A program made the translations under genes and the position numbers. The notes beneath the pieces are model-generated. The model was not told the origin of the DNA and ran no database searches. It saw nothing but the letters and a program-made list of their open reading frames with translations. Below, piece after piece: positions 55,095 to 63,994 of a stretch of DNA of 64,000 bases (position 1 is its first letter; every line of letters starts with the position of its first letter). The DNA is from Cognatundibacterium rivi. GTDB lineage: Bacteria > Pseudomonadota > Gammaproteobacteria > Burkholderiales > Burkholderiaceae_D. The stretch is taken from NCBI RefSeq assembly GCF_018139565.1, contig NZ_JAGSPK010000006.1, forward strand, positions 186,001 to 250,000, in the 5' to 3' direction.

Positions 55095-57488
55095 ATGCGT
55101 GCGTATCAAATTTATTCCGTTCCCGTTCCCCGTCGTTCCATCAGTCTGGTCATCGGTGCCTTGTTCAGCAGCCTGGTGGCACCGGCTGCGTATGCACAAC
55201 AAACGGAGATCGCTGCTGCGGATACCGTCATCGTTACCGGCACGCGCAGCATCAAGCGCACGGTTTCCGATTCCGAAGCACCGATCGATATTCTGACCAG
55301 CAAAGATTTACAGGCCAGCGGCACTGGCGAACTCGGAACGGCATTAAGCCGCTTGCTGCCATCCTTGAATTTTCCGCGTCCTGCTGTTGCTGACGGCACA
55401 TCGGCCAGCCGCCCCGCACAATTGCGCGGCTTGTCGCCGGATCAGACGCTGGTGTTAGTCAACGGCAAGCGCTGGCACACGACAGCGATTGTCAACGTCA
55501 ACGGCACCGCCGGGCGCGGCTCTTCCCCGGCAGATCTGAATACCATTCCGATTTCTGTAATTGAAAAAGTCGAAGTACTGCGCGATGGCGCCGCGGCGCA
55601 ATACGGTTCAGATGCGATTGCCGGTGTGATCAACATCATCCTCAAAAAAGGTGCTGAAGGTGGCGAGTTGCAAGCGGGCGGCGGGCAATACAGCAAAGGC
55701 GATGGCACGCAAGGCGCACTGAGCGCCAACTTCGGTGCACATCTCGGCGACAAAGGCTGGGTGCGTTTTACCGCTGAACAAAAATATCAGGGCGAGACCA
55801 ACCGCGCCGGTGCTGATCTGCGTAATCCGGCCGAGCCCTTGTATGGCAAGGTCACGCAAAAGCAAGGTGACCCGAAAGTACAGCAAACTAATCTGGGCTT
55901 GAATGCGTCTTTGCCGCTGAATAATGATCTGGAACTGTATGCGTTTGCGAATATCAGCCAGCGTGATTCCGATGCGGCGGCAACCTGGCGTACCGCGTAC
56001 ACCAGTGGCACGAACTTACGCACACCGCTGTATCCGCAAGGGTTTTTACCGAATGAAGTGGCGAAAAATACCGATGTGTCCACTGTCGTCGGAATCAAAG
56101 GGCGGGCCGATGGCTGGCGCTGGGATGCGAGTGCGAATTACGGCTCGAATGAATTCCGCCTCGATGTGAATAACAGCGTCAACCTCAGTTTAGGCGCGGC
56201 CAGCCCGACCAGTTTTTACGCCGGTAAATTGAAAAATTCGCAGACACTGGCAAACTTTGACGCCGCTAAAGAATTTGAATTTGCCGGTCTGGCAAATCCG
56301 CTGACACTGGCGGTTGGTGCTGAATACCGGCGCGATCAGTATGAGATCAGCGCGGGTGAGCCGAACTCGTATTTCGGCAGCGGTGCGCAGGGTTTCTCCG
56401 GTTTTCAGCCATCGAATGCAGGCAGCTTTAACCGCCACAGCACATCGGTGTATGCGAACGTCGAAGCTGAGCTGACTAAACAGCTCAGCGCTTCAGTCGC
56501 GCTGCGGCATGAAAATTACAGCGATTTCGGCAGCGTCACTTCCGGTAAATTATCGGGTCGTTTTGCGGTCACGCCGGAATTTGCGTTACGCGGTGCGGCG
56601 TCTAATGGCTTCCGCGCACCATCGTTAGCCCAACAGAATTACACAATTTCAACCACCAATCTGATCACCATTAACGGTACGTCGCAACTGGTTGATACCG
56701 GCACTTTCGGCGTTGCCACGGCAGCCGCAAAAGCCTTAGGTGCGAAGCCGCTGGAAGCCGAAAAATCGCGCAACTATAGTCTGGGTGCGGTGTTGCAACC
56801 GAATAAAAATATCTCGCTAAGCGTCGATGCGTATCAGATCGATATCGATAACCGCATTTTGTATTCCGGTAATCTGGTGTTGCCCGCCGCCTTGCAAAGC
56901 GTGTTGGCGAAACAGGGCGTGCTGGTCGGTGCGGCGCGTTATTTCACGAATGCGCTGGATTCACAAACACGCGGTGTCGATATCGTCGGCACATATCAGC
57001 TGAGCCTGACTGGCAGCGATAAACTCGGGCTGACGCTGGGTTACAACCACAACAAAACCACGGTCAGCCATGTCGCGGCAAATCCGGCGGTACTGGCGCA
57101 AAATAATCTGTTGCTGATTGACCGGCAATCGTTGTTGCGCGCGACGGATTCTGCGCCGAAAGACAAGCTGACATTCAGCGCTGATTATGCCGTCAATCAA
57201 TGGACGGCACGTGCGCAGGCAACGCGTTATGGCAGCTTCGTTTCACCGCAGAATAATGCAACGCTGGATCAGACTTATGGTGCGAACGTGGTCGTTGATA
57301 TTTCCGCCAGCTATCGCGTCGGCAAGTGGACGCTGACCGGTGGCATCGACAATCTGGGCGATAAATATCCGGATCAGGTGACTTCGAACGGCAACCTGAA
57401 TACCGGTGGCACTTTGCCTTACAGCACCTTCTCGCCTTACGGTTTCAATGGTCGTTATTTCTATGCGAAAGCGGCTTACGCCTGGTAA
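55095..57488 (+). CDS. TonB-dependent outer-membrane receptor
   Basis: A 797-residue receptor. After a signal peptide (cleavage near AYAQQ) comes a TonB-box-like DTVIVTGTRS, a plug domain with RPAQLRGLSPDQTLVLVNGKRWH and EVLRDGAAAQYGSDAIAGVIN, then a barrel ending in YFYAKAAYAW (aromatic last residue). The RGLSPDQTLVLVNGKR type is common among receptors for plant- or oligosaccharide-derived ligands and catecholate iron complexes; the ligand cannot be fixed. Ribosome-binding site AAAAGGATT. It is monocistronic, with a terminator after it. Confidence 0.9.
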   Translation: MRAYQIYSVPVPRRSISLVIGALFSSLVAPAAYAQQTEIAAADTVIVTGTRSIKRTVSDSEAPIDILTSKDLQASGTGELGTALSRLLPSLNFPRPAVADGTSASRPAQLRGLSPDQTLVLVNGKRWHTTAIVNVNGTAGRGSSPADLNTIPISVIEKVEVLRDGAAAQYGSDAIAGVINIILKKGAEGGELQAGGGQYSKGDGTQGALSANFGAHLGDKGWVRFTAEQKYQGETNRAGADLRNPAEPLYGKVTQKQGDPKVQQTNLGLNASLPLNNDLELYAFANISQRDSDAAATWRTAYTSGTNLRTPLYPQGFLPNEVAKNTDVSTVVGIKGRADGWRWDASANYGSNEFRLDVNNSVNLSLGAASPTSFYAGKLKNSQTLANFDAAKEFEFAGLANPLTLAVGAEYRRDQYEISAGEPNSYFGSGAQGFSGFQPSNAGSFNRHSTSVYANVEAELTKQLSASVALRHENYSDFGSVTSGKLSGRFAVTPEFALRGAASNGFRAPSLAQQNYTISTTNLITINGTSQLVDTGTFGVATAAAKALGAKPLEAEKSRNYSLGAVLQPNKNISLSVDAYQIDIDNRILYSGNLVLPAALQSVLAKQGVLVGAARYFTNALDSQTRGVDIVGTYQLSLTGSDKLGLTLGYNHNKTTVSHVAANPAVLAQNNLLLIDRQSLLRATDSAPKDKLTFSADYAVNQWTARAQATRYGSFVSPQNNATLDQTYGANVVVDISASYRVGKWTLTGGIDNLGDKYPDQVTSNGNLNTGGTLPYSTFSPYGFNGRYFYAKAAYAW

Positions 57489-57512
57489 CCGGCAGCGCAG
57501 TCTGCAGTATGA

Positions 57513-57541
57513 AAAAAGCCGGAATAAAATCCGGCTTTTTT
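57513..57541 (+). terminator. Intrinsic terminator after the TonB receptor gene
   Basis: AAAAAGCCGG/CCGGCTTTTT with an 8-base loop, starting 25 bases after the stop; more Ts follow. Confidence 0.88.
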
Positions 57542-57559
57542 ACGCGTTTTTTTATATTT

Positions 57560-57640
57560 TCGGGGGAGTATATAGCAATTTCGCATTATTCTCAGCGTCA
57601 ATACTGGGCTTTAAAATATACTCCTCCCAGTATTTTAAAG
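57560..57640 (-). repeat. Dispersed intergenic element, copy D
   Basis: The plus strand has TTAAAATATACTCCTCCCAG (57611-57630) continuing TATTTTAA. On the minus strand this reads TACT-GGGAGG-AGTA followed by TATTTTAAAGCCC, as in the other copies. A second box (CGGGGGAGTATATAG, 57561-57575) lies about 50 bases away but in the opposite relative orientation to copies A-C. It separates the TonB receptor terminator from the SEC-C protein gene. Confidence 0.7.
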
Positions 57641-57794
57641 CCAAAAAAGTCGTTTTTGCGCCTGTTTTCAGCACATTTTCAGCTTGCTTTTAGTTATAGT
57701 AGCTCACACTTGATTTGACAACAGGTGTGCGATTAAGGGGTTTGTAAATCTGCCCAAAGCGGACGTTAAGAGCAATGGTTGCTGTCTTGCCTTG

Positions 57795-59966
57795 TTAAGA
57801 GTAGCAACATCGTTTGCTCTTTTTCCCGCTGCCACAGGGGCATGGGTCATTGCGCCCTATCTTTTTAGCCTTAAACTTAGGCAAAGCGATCTGCTTGGTG
57901 GAGCTCCCTCTTCGCAGCGTTTTAAAAAGTTCTGTTGCCTCTAATTCAGGGTCATGAGTCCACGGCCCCGAAATCTGTAGGCCAAAACGAATTTGCCCAG
58001 AGTGAGCGTCTAGAACAAGACCAAACCAACTTTCCGCGCGCTCCAGGTACTTCCTAACTTCGCAGTGAGCCGCCAGCCGCTGTTCAGCCTCCTCTTGTGA
58101 CAACAGGTTCACATGAATCGTCAGCCCCGATTTACCATTCGCAAGTGGAACCGATACGTCATGCTGTCCGCCGTCCATCATGGTTCTGCGCATGATGTCC
58201 TCTATAATCTTGCTGAGCGACACGAACGAATTTTCGCCAATTTTCAATATCTGAAAACCTAGAGCTAGCATCGCAGGATTGGGCTGCCTCTCAATCTCTT
58301 TAATCACTTGGCCTAGCCGATGCTGCTGCAGACGCGTCAAAATGCCCGGTGGAGTCCACGGACCAGGAACATTTTCACGCCGAACCAACATCGATAGATC
58401 AAGTCCCGTTCCCACGCTGTCTTCAAGATGCATATATGTGAAACCATCCTGCACCCAAAGATTGCGCTCCAAGTGGAAGCCCAGAATATTCAGTTCGTGG
58501 TTCGCAATCACGGTCTCGTGATAACTTGATCGGCGATCCAGATAGCTTAAAAAGTACAACGGTGTGTCCAGCATTTCAGCCATGGCGTCCAAATGGAACA
58601 CATCCATCACAAATGGCGTAGCCAGCTTTTCCACGGACTCGAATTTTAAATACTGGCGAGCTTGGGCAGATAGCGCGGGGTAATGATCTGCGATTAAGCA
58701 GACAACATAAATGCGACTAATCGTGGCGGGTTTGGTCAACTGAACCCCATTCGCATCCTCTAAGCGGACAGATGGGTCCAGCAACAATTTCCCATAGTCA
58801 TAACCTTGATCGCACGCCTTCTGCACTGCATCGCCGAAATCGCTCAGCAGTTTGGTCTCGTTGCCCTTCCTAGCGGCTGCTGTCAACTGCTTCGATTTCG
58901 CTTGTACGACAATCGCCAAGTCGCCAAAGAACACCAGCGCGTCGAATTCCCCCAGTACAGTGTCCTTGGTACGCAACAGATTGACGTTCACCTTGACGTT
59001 AGCTCGCCCAAATACGCTGACGAGCCTAGCTTCAGCGAAGTTTTCGGTGAACGCTCCACGATTTTCCTGTGCGATCGGCTGGTAATTTTTATCTGACAAG
59101 ATCCAAAAGAAAGGTGCTTGGTATAACACTTCGCTCAAATCATAGATATTGAACAAAATGTAGCGGTCATCACGTTTAATGAGTGGAAGTATTGCCGCAA
59201 TATTACGGTCGTCCACCGCATTAAACTGAGCGTTGCGGTTTCCTTCGGGGTAAGCGAAGGTGGTCAAGATTTTCTCAACCGTCTCCATCGGCAGCTTCAA
59301 CTTAGCGACGACCTCCGCCGCACTAAACTCATACCCTGGCAAGAACGTTTGAGAGAACGGGCGCGTACGGTCGGTCGAGTGGAAAATATCCGTACTTTTC
59401 TCGTTCAACAAATGGCCCACGACCTTCACCACAGCGGCGGCGTCCTTTATGGAAAAACCCATGTGAGCCATGATCCAGGGATCGTCCCGTCCATACCGAA
59501 GCGGCGCGAGGTCACGATAATGAAAGGCGTAAGCAGACTCTCCTCCATAGAATATTGCCTCCCGCATCGTCTCGCCGCTTGATAAGGCGTCGTTCAGATC
59601 ATTGACGTCAGGAATTTCCCCTTTCTCTTTGGGGCGCAACGACCTCCACATGGCGTCATGAATCTTTTCTAACAAAAGCTGGCTATGCTCGACATAGCTT
59701 TTGAGAGTAGCCTCATCTGGCAATACGTAGTTGATTTCGCGCTTGACCATCAGCCCGATGAGCACGTTTACCTCATTGCGCACCAGCCGATCACGACTAT
59801 GCAGGGGCACCAAATCATCTATCTTCATTTCACCCGCATACGCAATCAAATTATCACGCGTATTGATATAGGCAATCGCATGAATGAAGCCAGGCGCAAC
59901 ACAGAGACCTTCAAGTTCCTGAAATAGCTCACGCTCGGATTGCTTCAATGCTTGGTTTGTCGTCAT
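57795..59966 (-). CDS. Large protein with PD-(D/E)XK nuclease-like core and C-terminal SEC-C zinc motif
   Basis: A 723-residue soluble protein. Residues ~305-365 resemble a restriction-endonuclease fold: FTENFAEARLVSVFG, then LGEFDALVFFGDLAIVVQAK, with E340, D342 and Q355-x-K357 as the candidate active site (the QxK variant of PD-(D/E)XK). The last ~18 residues are a SEC-C motif (DPCPCGSGKKSKRCC), a zinc-binding module. Residues 1-300 and 370-700 match nothing I recognise. No methyltransferase, helicase or partner gene is adjacent. It is a single accessory gene beside a dispersed repeat; a defence or DNA-processing role is only inference. Confidence 0.6.
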   Translation of the reverse strand: MTTNQALKQSERELFQELEGLCVAPGFIHAIAYINTRDNLIAYAGEMKIDDLVPLHSRDRLVRNEVNVLIGLMVKREINYVLPDEATLKSYVEHSQLLLEKIHDAMWRSLRPKEKGEIPDVNDLNDALSSGETMREAIFYGGESAYAFHYRDLAPLRYGRDDPWIMAHMGFSIKDAAAVVKVVGHLLNEKSTDIFHSTDRTRPFSQTFLPGYEFSAAEVVAKLKLPMETVEKILTTFAYPEGNRNAQFNAVDDRNIAAILPLIKRDDRYILFNIYDLSEVLYQAPFFWILSDKNYQPIAQENRGAFTENFAEARLVSVFGRANVKVNVNLLRTKDTVLGEFDALVFFGDLAIVVQAKSKQLTAAARKGNETKLLSDFGDAVQKACDQGYDYGKLLLDPSVRLEDANGVQLTKPATISRIYVVCLIADHYPALSAQARQYLKFESVEKLATPFVMDVFHLDAMAEMLDTPLYFLSYLDRRSSYHETVIANHELNILGFHLERNLWVQDGFTYMHLEDSVGTGLDLSMLVRRENVPGPWTPPGILTRLQQHRLGQVIKEIERQPNPAMLALGFQILKIGENSFVSLSKIIEDIMRRTMMDGGQHDVSVPLANGKSGLTIHVNLLSQEEAEQRLAAHCEVRKYLERAESWFGLVLDAHSGQIRFGLQISGPWTHDPELEATELFKTLRRGSSTKQIALPKFKAKKIGRNDPCPCGSGKKSKRCCYS

Positions 59967-60041
59967 CCTTGACCTTTATTTTTACTAAAACTTTAAATCA
60001 TCTGGCAGTTGGTGTCTGGTCAAGTCCTAGCTAGTACATTT

Positions 60042-60788
60042 TTAGTTTACCTGTGACAAAAAATCGCCCAGATATTCCAGCAAAATTCCCGGCTGTTCGA
60101 GTGGCGACATGTGGCCGCAATCGTCGATGATGCGGAAAGTCGGATCAGGCAGCGCGGCGACGATGTCTTCGGCTTCCTGCAAGCGCCGCATCTGGTCTTT
60201 GCGGCTGGCAACCACCAGCACCGGACACGCAATCTGCGCACAATCGGCGTGCCCGTCTTGCCGGATGATGCTTAACTGCTGCATGAAAATATCCGCGCCC
60301 AGTGTCAGCGACATTGTTTGCAGATGTTGCAGTAACACGGCGTTGTCGCTACGCGCCGGGTGCAGTGCGCGCTTCAATGCGGTGATGGTCTGGCCTTTAT
60401 ACGGAAAGACCTTGAGCATCTTGATTTGCTGCTGATTGCGGGTGATTTCTTCGGCGCTGGTGGCGCGCGCCGAGGTGTTCAGTAACACCAGCTGACTGAC
60501 GCGTTGCGGCGCTTTCGCAGCAATACGGCGGGCGACATAACCGCCAAGAGAAAAGCCGATTAGCACACATTTTTCCGGCAAATCCGCAATGATGCGATCC
60601 GCCATCGCGTCGATGTCGGTGCCCTGATTGAGATCAGCAAACGACACCGTGCCGAGTTGCTGCAAGCCGCCCAGCACTTCCTGCCACAGGCTGGCATCGC
60701 ACATGAAGCCGGGAATCAGCACGATATGGCGTGGCGTTGTGGTGGCGTTTTCTGAGCTGTGCGTGATGTTCATTTCTGAGCTTGTCAT
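60042..60788 (-). CDS. Alpha/beta hydrolase
   Basis: A 248-residue hydrolase of the BioH/pimeloyl-esterase-like kind. Residues include IVLIPGFMCDASLWQ, the nucleophile GFSLGGYVARRIA, the acid in VASRKDQMRRL and the histidine in DDCGHMSPLEQPG. Its start overlaps the stop of the DUF1045 gene (ATGA), so the two are translationally coupled, which hints at a role near phosphonate metabolism. Confidence 0.85.
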   Translation of the reverse strand: MTSSEMNITHSSENATTTPRHIVLIPGFMCDASLWQEVLGGLQQLGTVSFADLNQGTDIDAMADRIIADLPEKCVLIGFSLGGYVARRIAAKAPQRVSQLVLLNTSARATSAEEITRNQQQIKMLKVFPYKGQTITALKRALHPARSDNAVLLQHLQTMSLTLGADIFMQQLSIIRQDGHADCAQIACPVLVVASRKDQMRRLQEAEDIVAALPDPTFRIIDDCGHMSPLEQPGILLEYLGDFLSQVN

Positions 60789-61558
60789 GACTGCGATTTC
60801 ATTTCATTCAATGCGGCTGTGGCAATGTCGTTTACCGTGCCGAAAGCATAACGCTGTACCAGTTGAAATGGCGCGCCCGTTGCGCTTTCTGTGAACAGCG
60901 CAAGGCCGTTCAGCTGCAAAGGCGCATCGATCGTAAAGAAGTTTTGCGCTGCCTGCCAGATCGCCTCTGCCTGATCCGCATGAGCTGACTGATGCAAGGC
61001 ATCGGTCAGCGTCATATGGAAACGGAACTCTTCTTCGGTGTACGGATAACCCCAACGCTGCAAGAGTTGCATTTGCCGGTCACTCAGTGGGTGCCGCTGG
61101 CGGCGCGCGATGTCGGCTGCACTCAGCGGTGCGCGGAAGCTGTCGAAGGTACTGACGCAATCCATCGCTAACCGATTGATCGCGCTGACGTCGCCATGCG
61201 GACGCAGCGCCAGAAAATTTCCCATCCATTCGACTCGCGGTGCCGGAATGATCAGGCTGTGCTGTTGTCTGCAAAAATCACGCAGGGCAGCATTGAGTTG
61301 CGCGGGTGTGCAAGCGTCCGCAAGCCGGAACGGTGCTTTCAGCGTCGCATGAAAACCATAACGGCGGGCATCGCTGGTTAGTTGTTGAAAAGCGGCCGCA
61401 GTCACGCCCTCGCACGCAGTTTGCGGCAATGATGTTGCTGAATCTGGATCACGCCCAAGCCAACGGCAGCCAGCCTGCCACCACGGGCTGTTGGGTTCCG
61501 GCGCAAAATACAATGCGTAACGTGTTTGCAGAGGGTGGGTGTGACTGGTCGCGCTCAT
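60785..61558 (-). CDS. DUF1045 protein of phosphonate loci (2H phosphodiesterase superfamily)
   Basis: A 257-residue protein of the 2H fold: the two H-x-T motifs are RYGFHATLKAPF (about residues 66-77) and FRFHMTLTDALH (near 190). It starts with RYALYFAPEPNSPWW, the usual DUF1045 opening. Members cluster with C-P lyase (phn) genes and are annotated as putative phosphonate-metabolism proteins, possibly cyclic-phosphodiesterase-like. phnM lies 1.3 kb away on the opposite strand. Confidence 0.85.
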   Translation of the reverse strand: MSATSHTHPLQTRYALYFAPEPNSPWWQAGCRWLGRDPDSATSLPQTACEGVTAAAFQQLTSDARRYGFHATLKAPFRLADACTPAQLNAALRDFCRQQHSLIIPAPRVEWMGNFLALRPHGDVSAINRLAMDCVSTFDSFRAPLSAADIARRQRHPLSDRQMQLLQRWGYPYTEEEFRFHMTLTDALHQSAHADQAEAIWQAAQNFFTIDAPLQLNGLALFTESATGAPFQLVQRYAFGTVNDIATAALNEMKSQS

Positions 61559-61915
61559 CGGATGTTTTTCTCAGTGTTTGCATGTTCATTTTTTCGTCAT
61601 CCATCTGCACCCGGCGCGCAGCCTTGTGATGTGATGATCGATGACTCAGCGGCCGTTTCTTGAATTTCTACAATTTTTCAAATTTTTCAATACAGAAAAT
61701 CAAAGCCTGCGCCTATTCCAGAAGAATATTTTGTGCCTGATATGACATAGTATGAGGTGAATGCGTTGTCATTCATCATTCTTATTCCATAGGACTGACG
61801 CAGAGTTTCCCCAGCAAGGTATGGCGACGAAGACAGTACGAATAGTACGGCTAGGAGTCATAACGCTGCTCGGGCAGCTTTGCGTCAGTCCTGTATCTGA
61901 AAACCGGGAGAACTC
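61559..61915. other. Divergent region between DUF1045 and a VOC gene
   Basis: 357 bases without a gene. The first half is AT-rich and probably holds the promoter of the DUF1045 unit; the second half is occupied by a long inverted-repeat element (61791-61892). No PhoB box was recognised. Confidence 0.5.
61791..61892. repeat. MITE/REP-like inverted-repeat element
   Basis: Perfect 12-bp terminal arms AGGACTGACGCA / TGCGTCAGTCCT are 78 bases apart. Pairing continues imperfectly inward (TTTCCCCAGCA against TGCTCGGGCAG), and the centre has GTAC-GAATA-GTAC. The whole 102 bases can fold into one long hairpin. It ends 23 bases before a VOC gene start. No clear target-site duplication flanks it. Confidence 0.7.
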
Positions 61916-62311
61916 ATGATAGATCACCTCAGCACTTATGCAACAGATTATCCGGCAACGAAAACATTTTATGCAGCCGCTTTTGCCCCATTGGGATATA
62001 CCTTGCAGACAGAATTTGTCGCTGAATGGAATCCCGGTTTTCCGACGCAGCGCATGTGTGCGTTCGGTGTGAATGGAAAGCCGACATTCTGGATCATCGA
62101 AACCAAAGAAAAATCGACGCCACGGCATGTTGCCTTCAGCGCTGCCTCGCGCGATGCGGTCGATCAGTTTTATGCAGAGGCGCTGACGCACGGCGGCAAA
62201 GATAACGGACAACCCGGCCTGCGTCCGCATTATCATGCCGATTACTACGGTGCTTTCACGATAGATCCTGATGGGAATAATGTCGAAGCCGTGTGCCATG
62301 CACCGCTGTGA
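61916..62311 (+). CDS. VOC-family protein
   Basis: A 131-residue VOC protein: MIDHLSTYATDYPATKTFY with a metal-type His, RHVAFSAASRDAVDQFY at the second unit, and GLRPHYHADYYGAFTIDPDG at the C-terminus. The ribosome-binding site GGGAGAACTC is strong. The C-terminal motif is shared with the VOC protein at 8014. Reaction unknown. Confidence 0.82.
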   Translation: MIDHLSTYATDYPATKTFYAAAFAPLGYTLQTEFVAEWNPGFPTQRMCAFGVNGKPTFWIIETKEKSTPRHVAFSAASRDAVDQFYAEALTHGGKDNGQPGLRPHYHADYYGAFTIDPDGNNVEAVCHAPL

Positions 62312-62332
62312 AACAGGCAGTAAAGGAATAAA

Positions 62333-62743
62333 ATGATTTCACAAAAAGCAGTGCTGCGGGTGGCGCGACCCACCGATCATCTGAGTGTGATCACCAAAAT
62401 GTATATCGACGGCCTGGGGTTTGTTTTGCTGAGCCAGTTTGCCGATCACGATGGCATTGACGGTGCAATCATCGGCCATCCCCAGCACAGCTATCATCTG
62501 GAATTTACTCAGCATGCCAGCTCGCATGCCGACTCGTATGCATGTAAGGCACCGAGCCCGGATCATTTGCTGGTTTTTTATCTGCCTGATGAGGCAGAAT
62601 GGCAGCATGCCTGCGAGTGCATGCAACAAGCTGGCTTTTTGCCGGTGCGATCGGCGAATCCTTTCTGGGATGTGGCCGGTAAGACGTTTGAAGATGTTGA
62701 TGGCTACAGGGTGGTGTTACAACATCGCGCATGGACTTTGTGA
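62333..62743 (+). CDS. VOC-family protein (YycE-like)
   Basis: A 136-residue VOC protein: VLRVARPTDHLSVITKMY, GLGFVLLSQFADHDG and NPFWDVAGKTFEDVDGYRVV mark the two half-domains. GHPQHSYHLEFTQHA matches the YycE-like group. It starts 21 bases after the preceding VOC gene with AAGGAAT as ribosome-binding site and is followed by phnM 96 bases later, so all three may be one transcript. Confidence 0.8.
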   Translation: MISQKAVLRVARPTDHLSVITKMYIDGLGFVLLSQFADHDGIDGAIIGHPQHSYHLEFTQHASSHADSYACKAPSPDHLLVFYLPDEAEWQHACECMQQAGFLPVRSANPFWDVAGKTFEDVDGYRVVLQHRAWTL

Positions 62744-62839
62744 CGATCTGATCGCCGCAGCAAAAATCGCAGACACAACCGGTATTTTTTCTCCCGGATT
62801 TTTCAGATTGTTCACCGCTTTTCAAGGATGTAGTACTTC

Positions 62840-63994
62840 ATGAATTTTGCTTCGCATACAGCGTTCTCTATCCGCAACGCGCGTGTCGTCACGGCGGATC
62901 AGGTGCTGACTGGCGGTATCGTCGTCAGTCACGGGCGTATTGATGATGTTAATTCAGGCGCGGCAATGCTGACCGGGGCTGACTGGGAGGGTGATTATCT
63001 GTTACCCGGTCTGGTGGAATTACATACCGATAATTTAGAAAAGCATTTAATGCCGCGCCCGAAAGTGAGTTGGCCGGTGCTGCCCGCCATCATCGCGCAT
63101 GACGCACAGATCGCCTGTTCCGGTATCACGACAGTGCTGGATGCGATCGCTATCGGCGATATCGACCCCGACAGCGTGCGTACTCAAATGATGCAGGCCT
63201 GCGTACAAGGACTGGCCGGTGCCAGGCAGGCGGGCGTACTGCGCACCGATCATTTTTTGCATCTGCGGCTGGAGCTGGCAGAGGCGCGTTTGCTGGAATT
63301 ATTCACACCGTTTTTAAATGACGAACACTTGCGGCTGGTGTCGCTGATGGATCACACGCCGGGGCAACGACAATGGACCGACCTTGAACATTACCGCGTC
63401 TACGTCACCGGTAAACGCGGCTGGACGCACCAGAAAGTCGATCAGATGCTGGAAGTGCTGAGCGATCGCCAGCAGCAGTATGCAGAACAAAACCGGGCGC
63501 AGATCGTCAGGCTATGCCGCACACAGGCGCATGGTATTCCGCTGGCGACGCATGACGACACCACCCATACCCACGTACTTGAAGGCGTGCGCGACGGCGT
63601 GACGATTTCTGAATTTCCAACCACGCTGGCGGCCGCACAGTTTGCGCATCAGCACGGCTTATCCATCGTCATGGGCGCACCGAACCGGGTGCGTGGCGGC
63701 TCGCATTCCGGCAACGTCTCTGCGAGTGAATTAGCGCGCCATGATTTGCTCGATATTCTGTCGTCAGATTATGTTCCCGCCAGCTTGCTGCACGCCGCTT
63801 TTTTATTGCAGGAAGATGGTTACTCTTTGCCGAAAGCCGTCTCCACCGTCAGCCTGCAACCCGCACGGCAGATAGGTTTGCAGGATCGCGGTCAGATCGC
63901 CCCCGGCCTGCGCGCCGATTTTATCCGCGTCCGCATCGTTGAAGGTATTCCTGTTGTGATGGGCGTCTGGAGGCAAGGTCTGCAGATCGCGTGA
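62840..63994 (+). CDS. phnM: PhnM, alpha-D-ribose 1-methylphosphonate 5-triphosphate diphosphatase
   Basis: A 384-residue amidohydrolase-fold enzyme of the C-P lyase pathway that removes pyrophosphate from ribose 1-phosphonate 5-triphosphate. It has the family start (NARVVTADQVLTGGIVVSHG), the metal site VELHTDNLEKHLMPRP, ATHDDTTHTH, VMGAPNRVRGGSHSGNVSA and SSDYVPASLLHAAF. The GTGA at its stop could start another gene beyond the window. Together with DUF1045 it shows that a phosphonate-degradation locus begins here. Confidence 0.93.
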   Translation: MNFASHTAFSIRNARVVTADQVLTGGIVVSHGRIDDVNSGAAMLTGADWEGDYLLPGLVELHTDNLEKHLMPRPKVSWPVLPAIIAHDAQIACSGITTVLDAIAIGDIDPDSVRTQMMQACVQGLAGARQAGVLRTDHFLHLRLELAEARLLELFTPFLNDEHLRLVSLMDHTPGQRQWTDLEHYRVYVTGKRGWTHQKVDQMLEVLSDRQQQYAEQNRAQIVRLCRTQAHGIPLATHDDTTHTHVLEGVRDGVTISEFPTTLAAAQFAHQHGLSIVMGAPNRVRGGSHSGNVSASELARHDLLDILSSDYVPASLLHAAFLLQEDGYSLPKAVSTVSLQPARQIGLQDRGQIAPGLRADFIRVRIVEGIPVVMGVWRQGLQIA

